A stretch of DNA of 5,159 nucleotides, from NCBI GenBank assembly GCA_017386965.1, contig JAFOGE010000049.1, positions 1-5,159 on the forward strand. The letters run 5' to 3'. This document shows, piece by piece, positions 4,613 through 5,159 of the stretch. The translations under genes were made by a program, and so were the position numbers. How positions within the stretch are numbered: position 1 is the first letter of the stretch; every line of letters begins with the position of its first letter. The DNA comes from Clostridia bacterium (GTDB lineage: Bacteria; Bacillota; Clostridia; Oscillospirales; CAG-272). The notes beneath the pieces were generated by a model. That model saw only the letters and a program-made list of their open reading frames with translations. It was not told the DNA's origin and ran no database searches.

Positions 4613-4762
4613 ATGAAGCATATCGAAACGATCGAAACGCGCAACCTTTGCGAGAGCGCAAAGAACGGCGGTTGCGGCGAATGCCAGACTTCCTGCCAGT
4701 CTGCTTGCAAGACCAGCTGCGGCATTGCAAATCAGCAGTGCGAGAACACGGAAAGCAAGTAA
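4613..4762 (+). CDS. scfA: SCIFF ranthipeptide precursor (six-cysteine peptide), with a seventh Cys
   Basis: A 49-residue precursor of a ribosomally made, radical-SAM-modified peptide of the SCIFF family, near-universal in Clostridia and of unsettled function. Seen: the leader MKHIETIETRNL, then the diagnostic core GGCGECQTSCQSACKTSC (19-36) and QQCEN (41-45). Cysteines are at 13, 21, 24, 28, 32, 36 and 43; family members usually have six, and Cys13 is the extra one. In the characterised Clostridium thermocellum peptide CteA the thioether joins Cys32 to Thr37; in the same register this peptide has Cys32 but Gly37. A GGAGGG site lies 7 nt upstream of the ATG. It has its own strong promoter and terminator, and the gene for a maturase-like N-terminus follows. 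Precursor identity is confident; whether it is matured is not. Confidence 0.95.
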   Translation: MKHIETIETRNLCESAKNGGCGECQTSCQSACKTSCGIANQQCENTESK

Positions 4763-4773
4763 TGTTTTTTTGT

Positions 4774-4803
4774 AAGAATGCCGCCGAATGGGCGGCATTT
4801 TTA
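4774..4803 (+). terminator. Intrinsic terminator after scfA
   Basis: AATGCCGCC (4777-4785), loop GAATG, GGCGGCATT (4791-4799), then T residues to 4802. With flanking pairs the stem reaches 12 bp. It lies between scfA and the maturase fragment, where partial termination would give more precursor than enzyme. Confidence 0.9.
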
Positions 4804-4863
4804 CTGTAACCCTACCTATTCTCGGCCCTGCCGAAAACCGATTTTTCAAGGAGCTTTATACCT

Positions 4864-5079
4864 ATGGTACATCAATACAAGCTGGGCGGCTATAACATCG
4901 TTCTGGATTCCTGCTCGGGCGGCGTTCACGTGGTGGACGAGGTCGCGTATGACGTCATCGCCCTGTTCGAATCGACCTCCCGTGAGGAGATCCTTTCCGC
5001 CATGGAGAAGAAATACGCGTGCCGCGCGGACATTACCGCAAAGGATATGGACGAGCTGCGCAGGATTCTGCTGGGCTGA
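4864..5079 (+). CDS. N-terminal recognition domain of a SCIFF maturase (ScfB-like), ending before the radical-SAM core
   Basis: A 71-residue product whose sequence matches the beginning of SCIFF radical-SAM maturases: MVHQYKLGGYNIVLDSCSGGVHVVDEVAYDVIALFE, then SREEILSAMEKKY and DITAKDMDELRR. In the family this PqqD-like RiPP recognition element precedes a radical-SAM core with a CxxxCxxC cluster motif and a SPASM-type C-terminus, about 450 residues in all. Here a TGA follows LLG at 5077-5079, and neither other forward frame restores family-like sequence before 5159. An AAGGAG site lies 10 nt before the ATG and the gene follows scfA, as scfB normally does. It is either a stand-alone recognition protein of a split maturase or a truncated scfB. 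A sequencing error alone looks unlikely, because promoter-like DNA follows. Confidence 0.8.
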   Translation: MVHQYKLGGYNIVLDSCSGGVHVVDEVAYDVIALFESTSREEILSAMEKKYACRADITAKDMDELRRILLG

Positions 5080-5096
5080 TAATTTGCCAAAGGATA

Positions 5097-5125
5097 TTGA
5101 TTTTAGCGCATAACAAGGGTATAAT
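5097..5125 (+). promoter_or_regulatory. Near-consensus sigma-A promoter for a gene beyond the window
   Basis: The -35 TTGATT (5097-5102), a 17-nt spacer and -10 TATAAT (5120-5125) form one of the best promoters in the window. AAAGGAG at 5153-5158 looks like the ribosome site of a gene whose start must lie just past base 5159. The promoter begins 18 nt after the maturase-like stop. Confidence 0.75.
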
Positions 5126-5159
5126 AAACATGGTGTCCCGATAATGTTTTGAAAGGAGC

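Noticed and set aside
4800..4822. A promoter for the maturase-like gene (TTTACT and TATTCT)
   Set aside because: The spacing is only 11 nt and it overlaps the scfA terminator; read-through from scfA is more likely.
5060..5113. A single frameshift as the cause of the short maturase-like gene (the other frame reads ADNLPKDIDFSA and then stops)
   Set aside because: Neither alternative frame gives maturase-like sequence beyond 5079, and a promoter and ribosome site occupy the following DNA.

Overview
The window looks like the chromosome of a spore-forming anaerobic Firmicute of class Clostridia, probably Oscillospiraceae-like. The grounds are the sporulation gene spoIIR, a SCIFF ranthipeptide precursor (a near-signature of Clostridia), Shine-Dalgarno sites of the AGGAGG type, sigma-A-like promoters with extended -10 elements, and GC-rich genes separated by AT-rich spacers. 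This assignment is inference from gene content.

Layout. Bases 1-1157 lie on the minus strand and hold prmC (release-factor glutamine methyltransferase) followed by the first 93 codons of a D-alanine--D-alanine ligase that leaves the window at base 1. Bases 1158-1376 are a divergent AT-rich promoter region. To the right, on the plus strand, come a small single-pass membrane protein of unknown role (1377-1637), a structured RNA segment ending in an intrinsic terminator (1670-1758), and the translationally coupled pair rbfA-nrnA (1796-3177). No promoter is visible between that terminator and rbfA, so rbfA-nrnA may depend on read-through.

Bases 3178-3793 contain no intact recognisable gene. They are a scar of accessory DNA: a large imperfect hairpin, a frameshifted and internally deleted remnant of a small DUF6061-like protein, a terminator-like hairpin, a perfect 11-bp inverted repeat over a promoter, and a 26-codon stub whose start resembles DUF4143-type AAA ATPases. 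The scar ends in a 14-bp hairpin with a U tract that insulates spoIIR. A plausible forespore sigma-F promoter straddles the left arm and loop of that hairpin.

After spoIIR (3794-4408) comes a SCIFF locus. It has a strong promoter, the precursor peptide scfA (4613-4762), a clean terminator, and an open frame (4864-5079) that matches only the N-terminal, precursor-recognition part of the SCIFF radical-SAM maturase ScfB and then stops. A new promoter and Shine-Dalgarno site follow at the window end. The precursor carries a seventh cysteine and has Gly where the characterised homologue has its thioether-acceptor Thr. The SCIFF system here is therefore split, diverged or decaying, and this is the most interesting point of the window.
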